Of a stretch of 64,000 nucleotides of DNA, positions 21,305 through 31,572 are shown one piece after another (the stretch's first letter is position 1; each line of letters begins with the position of its first letter). The translations under genes and the position numbers were made by a program. This DNA comes from Hymenopus coronatus (lineage: Eukaryota; Arthropoda; Insecta; Mantodea; Hymenopodidae), in NCBI GenBank assembly GCA_030762935.1, contig CM060882.1:23317001-23381000 (forward strand), written 5' to 3'. The notes under the pieces were generated by a model. The model did not search any database. It was not told where the DNA came from and saw only the letters and a program-made list of their open reading frames with translations.

Positions 21305-22191
21305 GGTCATTATTTTATATGGTAACTTACTTTCGTATTCTGGTACTCTCTAACAATGTGTGCAAAAGAACTTTCGTATTCTGGTACTCTCTAACAATGT
21401 GTGCAAGAGAATGTGAAACTATGCAGGCTATGTCTCAAACGAGCATTGTATGTCTTAAAAAAGTTGTCATTCACTCACTGGAACCCAGTATCGACTGTTA
21501 TGAGTATTCACATACCCATTTAAGTGAAATCAAGATTTGTCAGAGAAAAAACAAAAGCTGTGTTTCAATGAAGCCTCTTTATACAGATTGTAAAAGCCAG
21601 TTACGATAATTACACATTTACTGCTATCATTGCTTTTAATGCTTGCACTCGTGTATAGGGATAAGGTTTCAGTTTCAACATATGTGAAGCTTTTCTAGCA
21701 AAAGATGGAGATACACCTGTTTGCTGCACTAATTTATTCAGCGATTTTCAAGGCAAATGCTCCAAAAAGGCATCAATTTCATCCAGTTTCTTTTCTGTTA
21801 ACATGACCTCCTCCTAGAATGTCTCTTGTCCAACACTGAACCTGAAGCTTCAAATTTATTGACGACTGCATGTATAGTTTTTCTTGCAGGTGGTACAGAG
21901 TTTGTAAACTTTTCAGCAAACTCCTTGTGCACACAGCAAGCAGATTCATGCTTAGAGTAAGCTTTACAAATAAACATGTGTTCTTCCACATTTAAATAAT
22001 GCACCATGTTTACTGCAGCAACAGAAGCACCTAACTGACAATGATTGATTGCACGTGAACCTGACTCAGCAACTCAGAAATGGCAACTATGCATTTTCGA
22101 GTGGGAATTGACAGTCTGAAGTCCCCGCAAATGGCATGGCAGTAGTGAAGAAGAGAAAGGTCGCGAATAGGTTACCATATAATGTAATGAC
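21305..22191 (-). mobile_element. IS630/DUF4817-type transposon, internally deleted, both TIRs present
   Basis: Right terminus (element 5' end, minus strand): GTCATTACATTATATGGTAA. Left terminus: GGTCATTATTTTATATGGTA on the + strand. ~887 bp, sitting between TA-rich tracts. From 22007 the minus strand encodes the HTH region: VEEHMFICKAYSKHESACC, HKEFAEKFTNSVPPARKTIH, SGSVLDKRHSRRRS, then LTEEKLDEIDAFLEHLP with stops. The remains of the DDE start (FHLNGYVN, NSRYW) lie near 21560-21500 with frameshifts. The final third of the transposase is missing. A 41 bp tandem duplication is at 21329-21410. Confidence 0.8.
21798..22007 (-). pseudogene. DUF4817-like HTH domain of transposase
   Basis: 69 codons from the ATG at 22007, starting 184 bases inside the element. 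The pattern KEFAEKF...PPARKTIHAVVNKFEASGSVLD...RRS matches the insect-type HTH that binds transposon ends. The frame is broken shortly after, so the protein cannot be full length. Confidence 0.75.
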
Positions 22192-22345
22192 TATATATAT
22201 ATTATTCAGATTGTTTATACAAGATTTGAAGTGTGGCTTGAGACATAACAGAAAGGTATATAATCAGCTGTTGTTTACCTGGCAATGTTGCAACCACCAG
22301 TAGAAGCTACACAAGCTATCAAGTGCAAAGATTCAGCAGCAGGGA

Positions 22346-23412
22346 TGCAGTAGAAAGTATTGCATTCCACTATTTAATAATGAGGCCTACTGGAAATATG
22401 CGTTTTAAGGTCCCCATATGTTAAAAACCTCATTGGAAAAAGGTTCATGTGTGCATTATGTGTGAGGGAGAGAGAATATATAACCCAAAAATGAAAAGTC
22501 AGATGATTACATGACTTCATTTTTTTGAAATTTGCAAAAATGCAAAGAAGTTTGTGACAGTGATGTGATTAATATTAAATGGAAAGAATTTGAATCAGTT
22601 TTTGTGACACAAAACATCTCTTTGTAATTACTTACTGGGACCAGTTTCGGGAACACTTGTTACCATTATCAATATTTAATTTGTTAGTGTCATCAGGTCA
22701 TGAAATCATACCTAATATAAAACTGTTAAAACTGCTTAAACACATAGAATTAGATGTCTGGAAGAATATCAACATCATGAAGAAAAGAACCATACTATGA
22801 ATTTTTGAGTAGAAGATTTTTAAGTAGATTCCTCCCAAACCAAACTACCCATTACAGCTTAGGTGCATACTAGAGAGTAGCAAAGTACTCACAGCTTACA
22901 GGAGTCTACCTGCAGCTCAGCGTTGAAGGCAAACTGTCATCAGGAATGAATGAAGTGTTGGCATAAAGTGGCATGAAGTGCAAGAAATTCTGACCTCTCA
23001 GTTATGTATTGCTGTAATACTACTACTCTATCCAAATAGAATTGTATTAACTTATGTACATTGGAAGGACATTTTTTTTTATTTATTTATTTTGATTTTC
23101 TCAAAATCTCTCACGCCTAGTGATTTTGTTTAAAATATTACACGGTTTAAGATGATGAGTATATATTTTGAATTTTCAGGAAATAGTCTCTAAATTCAAC
23201 TATAACTGGTAAACTATAATTGACAAAGTCTTCTACACAAAAAATTTAGATTTCCTTTGTAGCTGCAATGAAATGTTTAATGAAACTGTTTCTGCAAACA
23301 ATTGTCTTAACATATAGAAAAATAGTTTGCAAGAATAGGTTGTAGAAGCTATAAAAATGTATTGAATGGCACGAGTAAGTCATGTGAATGTAATGCTGAA
23401 GATTTTTTTTCT
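22346..23412 (+). repeat. Family R, heavily eroded
   Basis: Pieces in + order: 'gtattgcattccac' and the GGTCCCCATATG block at 22355-22500, CCTCCCAAACCAAACTACCC at 22835-22855, 'gattttctcaaaatctctcac' at 23093, 'gaattttcaggaaatagtctc' at 23170, and the distal end AAGTCATGTGAATGTAATGC at 23377. Unrelated sequence is inserted between pieces. Confidence 0.55.
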
Positions 23413-26095
23413 TTCTTCTTGGTCGTCATATTGTGCACAAAAAAAAAAAAAAAAACATTTCAACAAATTATGGTAAACATTTTGTGAAATGTCATATAAC
23501 CCTAAAAGATACACAAAAATTGCTGCAAAAAACTGGAAATTCTTTTTGAAATATGCATTATAGACAATTCATAATTCTTGATGGATTTTAGTGAACATTT
23601 TGAAGTGCAAAATGTCCAGTCATTTGTTTCTCATGAAGTCATGAGAAACATGTATCAGTGGGGTTGGAGGGTACTGGAAATGTATAGGAAATAAAATATC
23701 AGAACAATGGATTTCTCAATATGATATGTCATTCTTCTGTGTCTTTATGCCATAAACATCTGTTATTATAAAAGTATACAGAACATTGTAATGAATGGGA
23801 GGAATCAGCATTGTGACATCATGGTATCCAGCATTGCCATAGAAACAAATGTTCTTATATAAACAGTTTACTGTTGTATTAGCCTCATGTAATGGTAACA
23901 GACATGCTTTTATTTACACACCATATGTTGGAAATAAGTTCTTTTTGATTTATTAATTAAATGGCATTAATTGCTTCTATTTTGTTACTGTGATTTTTAG
24001 CTTTTTGATTGTTCATAAACCTGCTTGGAGGTAGGTTTTAATTCAGTGAATCATATGCAACATTATTAGGTTTTCACGTTGGCAAAAAAGAAAGAAACTG
24101 TGAAGTTGTACTAATAAAGTAAATCAGTCATGAATAATACTTCTTTTATCAAATTTTGTATCTGTTTACTCAGTAACTTGACTAACAATCACAACTATTC
24201 TGAGATCTTGCATAACACAGCAAAAGAAGCATTCTGTGCTGATGTGAAATTTTTTCTATGAGACATTTAACTACTAAGTTGGATATTTGTTGTACATATA
24301 TTGAGTGCAAATATGTCTCATGCAATCTCCTAGACTTTTAAGGCTTCATTTTTCTCCTCCTGTATGTAAGCTTACCGAAATTCTAGATTTCCTTTAGGAT
24401 AAGTGAAGTATAAGTTAGAGTGTGCTGTGAACTAAGCTTTCACAATTCTGACATTAACTGTTATACTCTGTTCTTTATGTAATTACTGTATTTAAATTTA
24501 TAATGATTTGGGCTCAAATGCTCAGAACTGCATGAAGGCATACATGTTTATTGGACTACCCTAAATACAGGATGATTCAATGAAATAATATTTTTTATTA
24601 AGTGGTAAATAATTATATATATGTACTGTAGTTTTCAGACCATAAGCTGCTCCAAATCATGAGACTCAGTCATGATTTTGTTAAGAAAATTTTGAAATGT
24701 AATAAAGCATTTATTCTCTATTACTTACATGACAATTTCCAATTTGAATGCAATACTGTATAAGAGTCTCTTCTGTTTGGTGGCATCATGTACAGACACG
24801 AGAGCTTAGAAAAATTCTTAACTGAATGTCGCTTTCACAACAGTACACTTGCTACTGGCAAATGAACATAAAAGAAAGGGGCTGTGAGAGAAAATTTTCC
24901 TTGATATCACATTCTTTAACCCGTTATAGGAAAAAACTGCCTGTCATTAAGGCTCATATTCTTCTAATGGTTATGTTGAACTTTGAACCTCGAACCTCAA
25001 TTAGGTAGCAAGTATACAGTCCGCAATGCTCACATTCTCTTCCTAATGATCCATGTATTGTTGAAACTACCGGTAAATTTAGCTGGCTTTCATGTGTGAT
25101 CTTTGGACCATAAGACACAGTTAAATTTTAGACAGTATTCTATAATGAAAAAAGTGCTTCTTAAGGTCCAAAAAGGATGGTAAATTTAATATATATTTTA
25201 AATTAATGTTAATGAGTCATTTTATGCAACACAGGGAAATATTTAACTTCTTCAAAATTAATCCAAAATGATTTCCATATTTTGTGACAGCAATATTTCT
25301 GCTATCATCAAACAATTTTTGTCAGCATTTCAACTCAAATAGTCTTAGTTTTTATGTGAATATTCTGCTAGTGGTCCACAAGAGAACAGCCAGTAGCAGG
25401 TGTTTGTGCTTGTATATTACTCAAGTCATCTTGAAAAAAGGGGTGTTGTGTGGCTACCAAGGTCCCCAGAATTCTTTGCCTGTGGCATCTTTCTTTCTGC
25501 CACAAAACTGTGTAGAGAAAGTAACACTATTCTGGTTAAAGTATTATAAAATTACAGGCTGACATATGTTCAACAATTTCACAGCAGAATTTTCAAGAAT
25601 TGAAATGCTTGCTGTATTACCTAAAATACCACATTATTTACATTAATCTCAAATATATATTAATCATTTTAAGTAATATAACTTAAGATGGGTTTCCACT
25701 AGCAACTTTTGTCTTATTCTTCTGTACATATTTGTCCAGCTTTCCAGAACTGGGATTTGTAGTTATGTATTTGTACTTTCCCCTCCTACTATTCCTTATT
25801 AGCCATAAAACTGTATAACGTCCCTATAGTCCAAACTGTGTACATTCCAGAAGTTAAGATTTTGCTCCAACAGGAGCTACGTTAAGAAATCGGTGTCCTA
25901 GCAGGATCATTTCAGGACATATAATACAGTTGAACCTGATTTATGCTATATCAAGGGGAAAAAGGAAGATTACTTTTAACCCAGAATTACTTACAAATGA
26001 GGTTTTGATAATGCATCATAATTTTTTTTAATGCAATACAGTAGGCCTACATGTGTAAAATTTTACAAACAACAAACATATGTAAGAAGAAAATG
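23413..26095. other. Unassigned AT-rich intron-like sequence
   Basis: No domain, TIR pair or repeat head was recognised over 2.7 kb. The frames at 24826-25008 and 25284-25562 show no conserved motif or splice-flanked structure. Confidence 0.4.
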
Positions 26096-26262
26096 TTATT
26101 TTGAATTTGGTCTTGCTTTATAGAAATCAGTTAATATGGCTTGTTTCAATTTTGTTGTATTAAGTGCACATAACTCATTTTTCAAACGTATTAATGAACT
26201 TAAAGCTTCTTCATTACAACTTCCACACAGTAACGCCTGCACACATTCATTACACTTAACCC
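26096..26262 (-). pseudogene. Possible P-element/THAP9-like transposase C-terminal fragment
   Basis: The minus strand reads VKCNECVQALLCGSCNEE, then SSLIRLKNE. The C-x2-C followed by AL and a LxRxKN motif resembles the C-terminal tail of THAP9-like transposases. It is cut on its N-terminal side by SINE G. Short and unverified; a chance frame is possible. Confidence 0.3.
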
Positions 26263-26695
26263 TTAATTGTATGGTGTTGCACATATGCAACAAAGATGAT
26301 TAATCAAAGCTTGTTGAATTTTTAGTGAACTTTTTCCTAATTTTGTATTACACTTACCTTCAGCAATAAAATTAGGCTAGTTATAGCTAATTCAAGATCT
26401 TCTCGGGCTTCTAGCCAGGTAAAAACTTGGTTTGACACCAACGTTTCGAAGAAGTGCATCTTCCTCGTCTTCAGGGTGAACTGATGGTTTGAGCTTGCGG
26501 AGACTGGTATTTATAAGAGCTGGGATGAAGCTAACATCTGATTGGTTCGCGAGATATTATGGCCTGGTATTTAAGATGACTGAGACATGGGCACGGACTT
26601 CGTAGAAAACTATTTATAGCAGTTATTCGGCTAATGTTTTGTGTTTGAGCACGCACCTGCTAGAAAATAAGTCTTGGAAGACTACAGGTACAGGA

Positions 26696-27213
26696 TTAGG
26701 TGTTAAGGCTCTTTATCATCGGTGTCCATGCTGAACTTAATTGTAGGCCAGAATCGCGATTTAGATTATTTGTTTCAGATGAGATGGCTAAAGCTTCTTT
26801 TACTCTCCTTTCCCAGTAGTTCGAACACTTTGCCACTATCTTGGTGTTAGTAAAGTTAGCTCTGTGGCTCTGTTCTATACAGTGTTCAGCCAGTCCAGAT
26901 TTTTCGGGTTGCATAAGCCTTATTGATCTTTGGTGTTCAGAAACGCGTGTGGCAATAGTGCGTCCTGTTTGGCCAATGTACGCTGCGCTGCATTCGCAAG
27001 GAATGTGGTAGACACCAGGTACTCTGAGAGCTAAATTATCTTTAACTGGCCTGACCAAATTTTTGATTTTAGGTGGTGGCTTATGGATGGTTTTGACATT
27101 ATATTTGTAGAGTAGTCTACTAATCTTTCCCGAAAAATTGCCGGTAAACGGTATATAGGCTGTGGCGGCTGGCTTGTCTTTTTGTTGAGTGTTCTTGCTG
27201 GGGTTTCTTTTTC
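26696..27213 (-). pseudogene. Penelope-like ORF, end of RT thumb region plus GIY-YIG endonuclease (left copy)
   Basis: Reading leftward from 27213: AYIPFTGNFSGKISRLLYKY and HKPPPKIKNLVRPVKDN, the region linking the reverse transcriptase to the nuclease in Penelope elements. The GIY-YIG domain follows: GVYHIPCECSAAYIGQTGRT, EHQRS, KSGLAEHC. The frame is open to its stop at 26696. The RT itself is gone (5' truncation at 27213), so the copy cannot mobilise itself. Known role: GIY-YIG nicks target DNA for reverse transcription. Confidence 0.88.
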
Positions 27214-27216
27214 AAT

Positions 27217-27579
27217 TTGGTCAGGCCAGTTAAAGATAATTTAGCTCTCAGAGTACCTGGTGTCTACCACATTCCTTGCGAATGCAGCGCAGCGTACATT
27301 GGCCAAACAGGACGCACTATTGCCACACGCGTTTCTGAACACCAAAGATCAATAAGGCTTATGCAACCCGAAAAATCTGGACTGGCTGAACACTGTATAG
27401 AACAGAGCCACAGAGCTAACTTTACTAACACCAAGATAGTGGCAAAGTGTTCGAACTACTGGGAAAGGAGAGTAAAAGAAGCTTTAGCCATCTCATCTGA
27501 AACAAATAATCTAAATCGCGATTCTGGCCTACAATTAAGTTCAGCATGGACACCGATGATAAAGAGCCTTAACACCTAA
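27217..27579 (+). pseudogene. Penelope-like GIY-YIG endonuclease (right copy)
   Basis: 120 codons identical in sequence to the left copy, with GVY, YIG, the arginine-containing TGRTIATRVSEH helix and the EKSGLAEH acidic region all intact. The copy starts at 27214 with no upstream RT sequence. The nuclease fold seems complete, but there is no promoter and the frame opens with TTG, so it is scored as a 5'-truncated element. Confidence 0.88.
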
Positions 27580-28210
27580 TCCTGTACCTGTAGTCTTCCA
27601 AGACTTATTTTCTAGCAGGTGCGTGCTCAAACACAAAACATTAGCCGAATAACTGCTATAAATAGTTTTCTACGAAGTCCGTGCCCATGTCTCAGTCATC
27701 TTAAATACCAGGCCATAATATCTCGCGAACCAATCAGATGTTAGCTTCATCCCAGCTCTTATAAATACCAGTCTCCGCAAGCTCAAACCATCAGTTCACC
27801 CTGAAGACGAGGAAGATGCACTTCTTCGAAACGTTGGTGTCAAACCAAGTTTTTACCTGGCTAGAAGCCCGAGAAGATCTTGAATTAACACGTCGCCAGG
27901 AAAGCTATAGTTCTTATTTTAGTTATAGCTGTTTTATATTGTAAATTAATACTATTTTTGCAATAAAGCTTTAGTTTTTTTAATATCAAAGAACAAAATT
28001 CATGCAACTGTGGTCAAATGTAACCCCGTCAGTATCCAAGCATGCCATCACATAGTTATTTTACTTGGGCCCTCCCCATCTTTTACCACAGGAACATTTG
28101 ACTGCAGTCACTGGAACTTGAACCCGCAATGTTTGGCTTTGAATGGATGGCCAGTCCATTATGTATCACACTAACAATCACAGCTATTCAAGTTGCTTCA
28201 GTTATCCTGC

Positions 28211-28663
28211 TAGTGAAAGGTTTATAAATACTGGTTTGTATATGCAGCAAAATACATTAAGGGTAAGACTTCACTTAATTTTCAGTATTTTAAGATTTGA
28301 GTCATTCGCATTACTGTCAGTGTCACTTGAAGCTCGTCCATTTTCTTGGTCATCACCATGTTTTTGGCACAGCAGCCATAATCTCCTCAATCTGTAGTTC
28401 CCTACACACAACTAGATTATCGTCAAAAATGCACAAAGATATCAGAATCTGCACCCTCCAGTAGAACTAGCTCATTTACAGGTGCAACTTCATCCCCACC
28501 AGTACTGTCATCAGAGACAGTCTCTTCCTGTAAGATACAGTGTTTTATTGTGGAGAATGACACCTGCTTCAAGGCAGCCAAAATAAATTCCATGGCTTGT
28601 AAAAATTAATGGTGAGATTTTCATTTCCTGTATTAGTCAGTGTTATTAAATGTTGAACCATAA
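28211..28663. other. Unassigned sequence
   Basis: No recognised feature; the frame at 28143-28397 begins inside SINE G and is not coding. Confidence 0.4.
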
Positions 28664-29025
28664 TTTTTACTTTCTCTACACATACTATGTAGATGGTGTA
28701 TAGAGAAGGTATTGTGTTACACCCAAAAATTCAATACCGAGATTTCACCAAAAATACATGTTTTAGGACCCCCTGAATCCAGAAAAAGCATTTTATAAAA
28801 AGGTCTGTGTATGTGTGTGTCCGTATGTCTGTAAACACAATAACTCAAAAATGAAAAATCAGTAAAAACAAAAAACTTGGTGTTTAAATTTAGTATCTTT
28901 TAAGAATATGACACAAAGATTTTGAGGAAAATCTCCCCACCCTTTACACAGAAAAGTTACAAAAATGTTGATTTTCTCCAAAAAAGTGGCTATGATTGTT
29001 GATTAAAATACCATATATTAACTTT
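28664..29025 (+). repeat. Family R repeat, palindromic-end half
   Basis: Begins TTTTACTTTCTCTACACATA with the palindrome, then ACCCCCTGAATCC, a GT microsatellite (28806-28822) and the CCCCACCC block, ending in a (TA)n tract at 29032-29062. Confidence 0.8.

Positions 29026-29031
<6 letters not shown>

Positions 29032-29062
<31 letters not shown>
29032..29062. repeat. (TA)n microsatellite
   Basis: About 15 TA units at the broken end of a family R copy. Confidence 0.9.
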
Positions 29063-29068
<6 letters not shown>

Positions 29069-29069
29069 C

Positions 29070-29525
29070 CATTTATATAGCCCCTCCATTTAACTCCAAT
29101 GGTCATATCAGGGGCTTTGACTCGTGAAACAACCATTATTACTGTAGGTTTTAAAACATCAGGTTAATCAGTTTTATATTACTCTTCCCCTGGGGAGTGT
29201 TAGGCCACAATAGGTCCATACCGGGTTGCAATGCCGAGGCATCCCCCATTGTTAACATACTCTACCCTCTCTTTCTTTAACATCTAGGTCACATCAGAGA
29301 CTTTAATTTAAGAAACAACTTGTTGACCATAGGTTCTTGAATGTTAGCTTTGTATTCAATTTCTTTTCTTTAAACACATGCACAATCACTCTCACATACA
29401 CACCTCCATTCTCTGTGGGGGGATAGGGAATGATTCCAGTTAAAGGAAAATACTTCCCACCCCAGCAGGGAATTGAGCCCAGGACCTCTGGTTGAGAAGT
29501 TAGCTCGCTGACCACTCAACCAAGG
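29070..29525 (-). repeat. SINE type A, minus copy
   Basis: The minus strand starts with a tRNA-like head (TTGGTTGAGTGGTCAGCGAG, B-box region GGGCTCAATTCCC), then the body TTAACTGGAATCATTCCC and AATGTGTGTGAGAGTGATTG-like blocks. The 3' part carries what looks like two tandem variants of one segment (29080-29170 and 29275-29345). The 70- and 99-codon frames here are shadows. Confidence 0.8.
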
Positions 29526-29744
29526 CAGCAGTCCAGACAAACTTCCCTCACTTATGATATGAAAATCTAAGAATCTCAGGTGTTTTAAAGATGTGAAAGC
29601 AAAACCTACAGAATATGAGACTTGGGCGACTATGATTTTAATGGAACAGTGGTTAAAAAAACCAGACATTAGAATGAAAAAGAAACGAAAGAAGATCCTT
29701 ATTTTTATGAACCGATGTGCAGCACAAGTTCACTATGGAAAAAT

Positions 29745-30165
29745 TTGATGTGTCCTATTCACATGACTTTCTCTACATCTCTGTAACGAATTATTGTTAA
29801 AAGGCTTATGCTTCTATCTACTTCATGCTAATCGAGGTAACATTAGGAAATGCTTTCTTGTAAACAGAAGGGAAATAATGGAATGCACTAGGCTATCTAG
29901 GCTAATCTAGTCAAATCTTTTAAAAGCTGGTTGCAATAATCGAAGAAAAATTCATTTCTTTGCACTACTGCCAGTAGTTGAAAACTTCCCATTATTTCAA
30001 AAATGACATCAACAACAAGGAATATCATAAAAATGGCCAACTCCATGAAAAAATGTATATAACATAAATTCTGTGTATTAACAAGATCTACACTGAGGTC
30101 TTTAGAGGCTATTCCCAGAAAATTCAAAATATACATTTTTTGCATCATGTAAATATGTTTAACAG
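29745..30165 (-). repeat. Family R repeat, distal-end half
   Basis: Starts TTTGATGTGTCCTATTCACA then ACTTTCTCTACATCTCTG and ends after 'agaaaattcaaaatatacat'. It is truncated where SINE A begins. Confidence 0.8.
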
Positions 30166-30169
30166 ACTG

Positions 30170-30535
30170 CCTTCATGGTCGAGTGGTCAGCGAGCTGCCT
30201 GCTCACCTGGAGGTCCCGGGTTCGATTCCCGGCTGGGGTGGGGAATTTTTCTTTAACCGGAATTATTCTATTTCCCCAACAGAGTCTGGAAGTATGAATG
30301 TGAGAGTGATTGTGCATGTGTTTAAAGAAAAGAAATTGAATACAAAGCTAACATTCAAGAACCTATAGTCAACAAGTTGTTTCTTAAATTAAAGTCTCCG
30401 ATGTGACCTAGATGTTAAACAGAGAGAGGGTAGAGCATGTTAACAATGGGGGACGCCTCGGCACTGCGACCCGGTATGGATCTATTGCGGCCTAACACTC
30501 ACCAGGGGAACAGATTAGAGGAGGGGAAACCACAG
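30170..30535 (+). repeat. SINE type A, plus copy, with well-preserved tRNA-like promoter
   Basis: Head TTCATGGTCGAGTGGTCAGC (A box TGGTCGAGTGG) and B box GGTTCGATTCC at 30220-30230, the latter a perfect match to the GGTTCGANTCC consensus, so Pol III transcription is possible. It is not a true tRNA: the arms are incomplete and the unit runs on for 300 bases. It forms an inverted pair with 29070-29525. Confidence 0.85.
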
Positions 30536-30544
30536 GTCAGCAAC

Positions 30545-30930
30545 CAGGAAACAACGGAGCTAATCGCAGAGACGTACAGAAGTCCCTAACAGTCACTAGA
30601 TAGCAGCTCTGGTGCACCACAGAGGCTATCAAGTGCCAGGAGGCTGAAAGGATGCCTCTGCAATGGCACCTAACCTCAACCTTCGCAACCAGGGGGAAGA
30701 GAGCAAGCAGATCCTCAAGCCACAAGCCACATCTGCACCAACCTGAAAGATGAAGAAAGAAAATAGAGTGAAGGGAAAGGAACCATGGTAGATGTATAGC
30801 ATTCACCTAAGCAGCCCCAGAAAAACCACGGGAAAACCCAGGGCCAGAGTGCACAGTCAATGGGGATCAAACCCAGATCTCCCGAATACAGTCTCAAACA
30901 AAACACCTGAGCCAAGGGGGATATAAATGA
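30545..30930 (-). repeat. SINE type F
   Basis: On the minus strand: CCTTGGCTCAGGTGTTTTG (A-box-like), then GATCTGGGTTTGATCCCC (B-box), then a GC-richer body with CCATGGTTCCTTTCCC. Single copy in the window. The open frames 30537-30806 and 30715-31017 are shadows. Confidence 0.65.
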
Positions 30931-31029
30931 AACAATTAAAAAAAGAAGTTTGATCCAACTGTATTGGTGGCCTGAAGAACTGTTACACAAATTGTACTTT
31001 TCTTTCCTCCATGGCATGAGTCAACGTTT

Positions 31030-31572
31030 TCAGCTGTCTTACTGGGAAGGAGATTGTAGGATAGGCCAGTCTCAACACAGTTGCAGATGTTTTGAGGTGA
31101 TAATCACTTGATTCTTGGTAGAAGTTCTTCCTTCCAGTGTTGCACCATGATGGCATTCACAGAATTTGATTTGCCACAAATTGTTTTCCTTGTGTTTGCA
31201 TGACAATCTTTAAATCCTTGCAAACATTCTGATGAAGCCTTGTAGTCAACCATGATGTTCATAATTTTAGTTAAATCTACCGTATTGCTTTTGCTTTCAG
31301 CATGTAACCACTGATTGGTAGAGTTGCAGCCGGTTGCTGCTGGAACCATGTGAAAAGTGTCATTTCCAAATTAGCATATCTCACTTCCTGCTTAGGCTGC
31401 ATTTTTTTATCTTAAAATCTCATCCAAAATAGCATTTCTGTTACTGGTGACTTGTATATAGCATGGTAAAAGCAATTCTTAAGTCTGAAGCCGTTTTGGT
31501 TTTGTGTGGATTAAGTTCCACCTCTCATATGAATTTTATTTTCTGATCTAGTGTAACATTTCTTTTTTCCAT
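31030..31572 (-). pseudogene. Tigger/pogo transposase, N-terminal DNA-binding part
   Basis: From 31572 on the minus strand: MEKRNVTLDQKIKFI, a CENP-B N-terminal HTH start, with a stop soon after. Further on: ANLEMTLFTWFQQQPAATLP, the second HTH (HTH_CENPB type), and FKDCHANTRKTICGKSNSVN then HWKEELLPRIK, the typical end of the binding domain. Frames shift several times. The catalytic domain does not follow. A Tigger C-terminus is found at 43225-44040 on the other strand, so the two are separate decayed copies. Confidence 0.8.

Larger units (their letters stand above)
26388..27920. mobile_element. Penelope-like element, inverted pair forming a large palindrome
   Basis: Arms 26388-27061 and 27214-27887 (674 bp each) are reverse complements; the two encoded 120-residue frames are identical. 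The 152-base centre (27062-27213) continues the open frame of the left (minus) copy only. The right (plus) copy has an extra 33-base tail (27888-27920) ending CAGGAAAGCTATAGTTC...TTTT that the left copy lacks. A 10 bp duplication, AGTTATAGCT, flanks the whole (26379-26388 and 27921-27930; the first base of the left arm overlaps it). Confidence 0.9.
26262..28210 (-). repeat. SINE type G split by Penelope insertion
   Basis: Left part 26262-26388 and right part 27921-28210 join through the duplicated AGTTATAGCT to give an uninterrupted SINE G, as in the copies at 1135-1515 and 55200-55560. The head on the right includes GCGGGTTCAAGTTCC (minus strand), a B-box-like sequence. Confidence 0.75.

Noticed and set aside
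25284..25562. 92-codon hydrophobic frame
   Set aside because: Composition expected by chance in AT-rich DNA; no signal or membrane pattern worth calling.
30220..30230. Possible genuine tRNA gene at the SINE A head
   Set aside because: A and B boxes are good, but the acceptor stem does not close and the unit continues as a repeat found twice.
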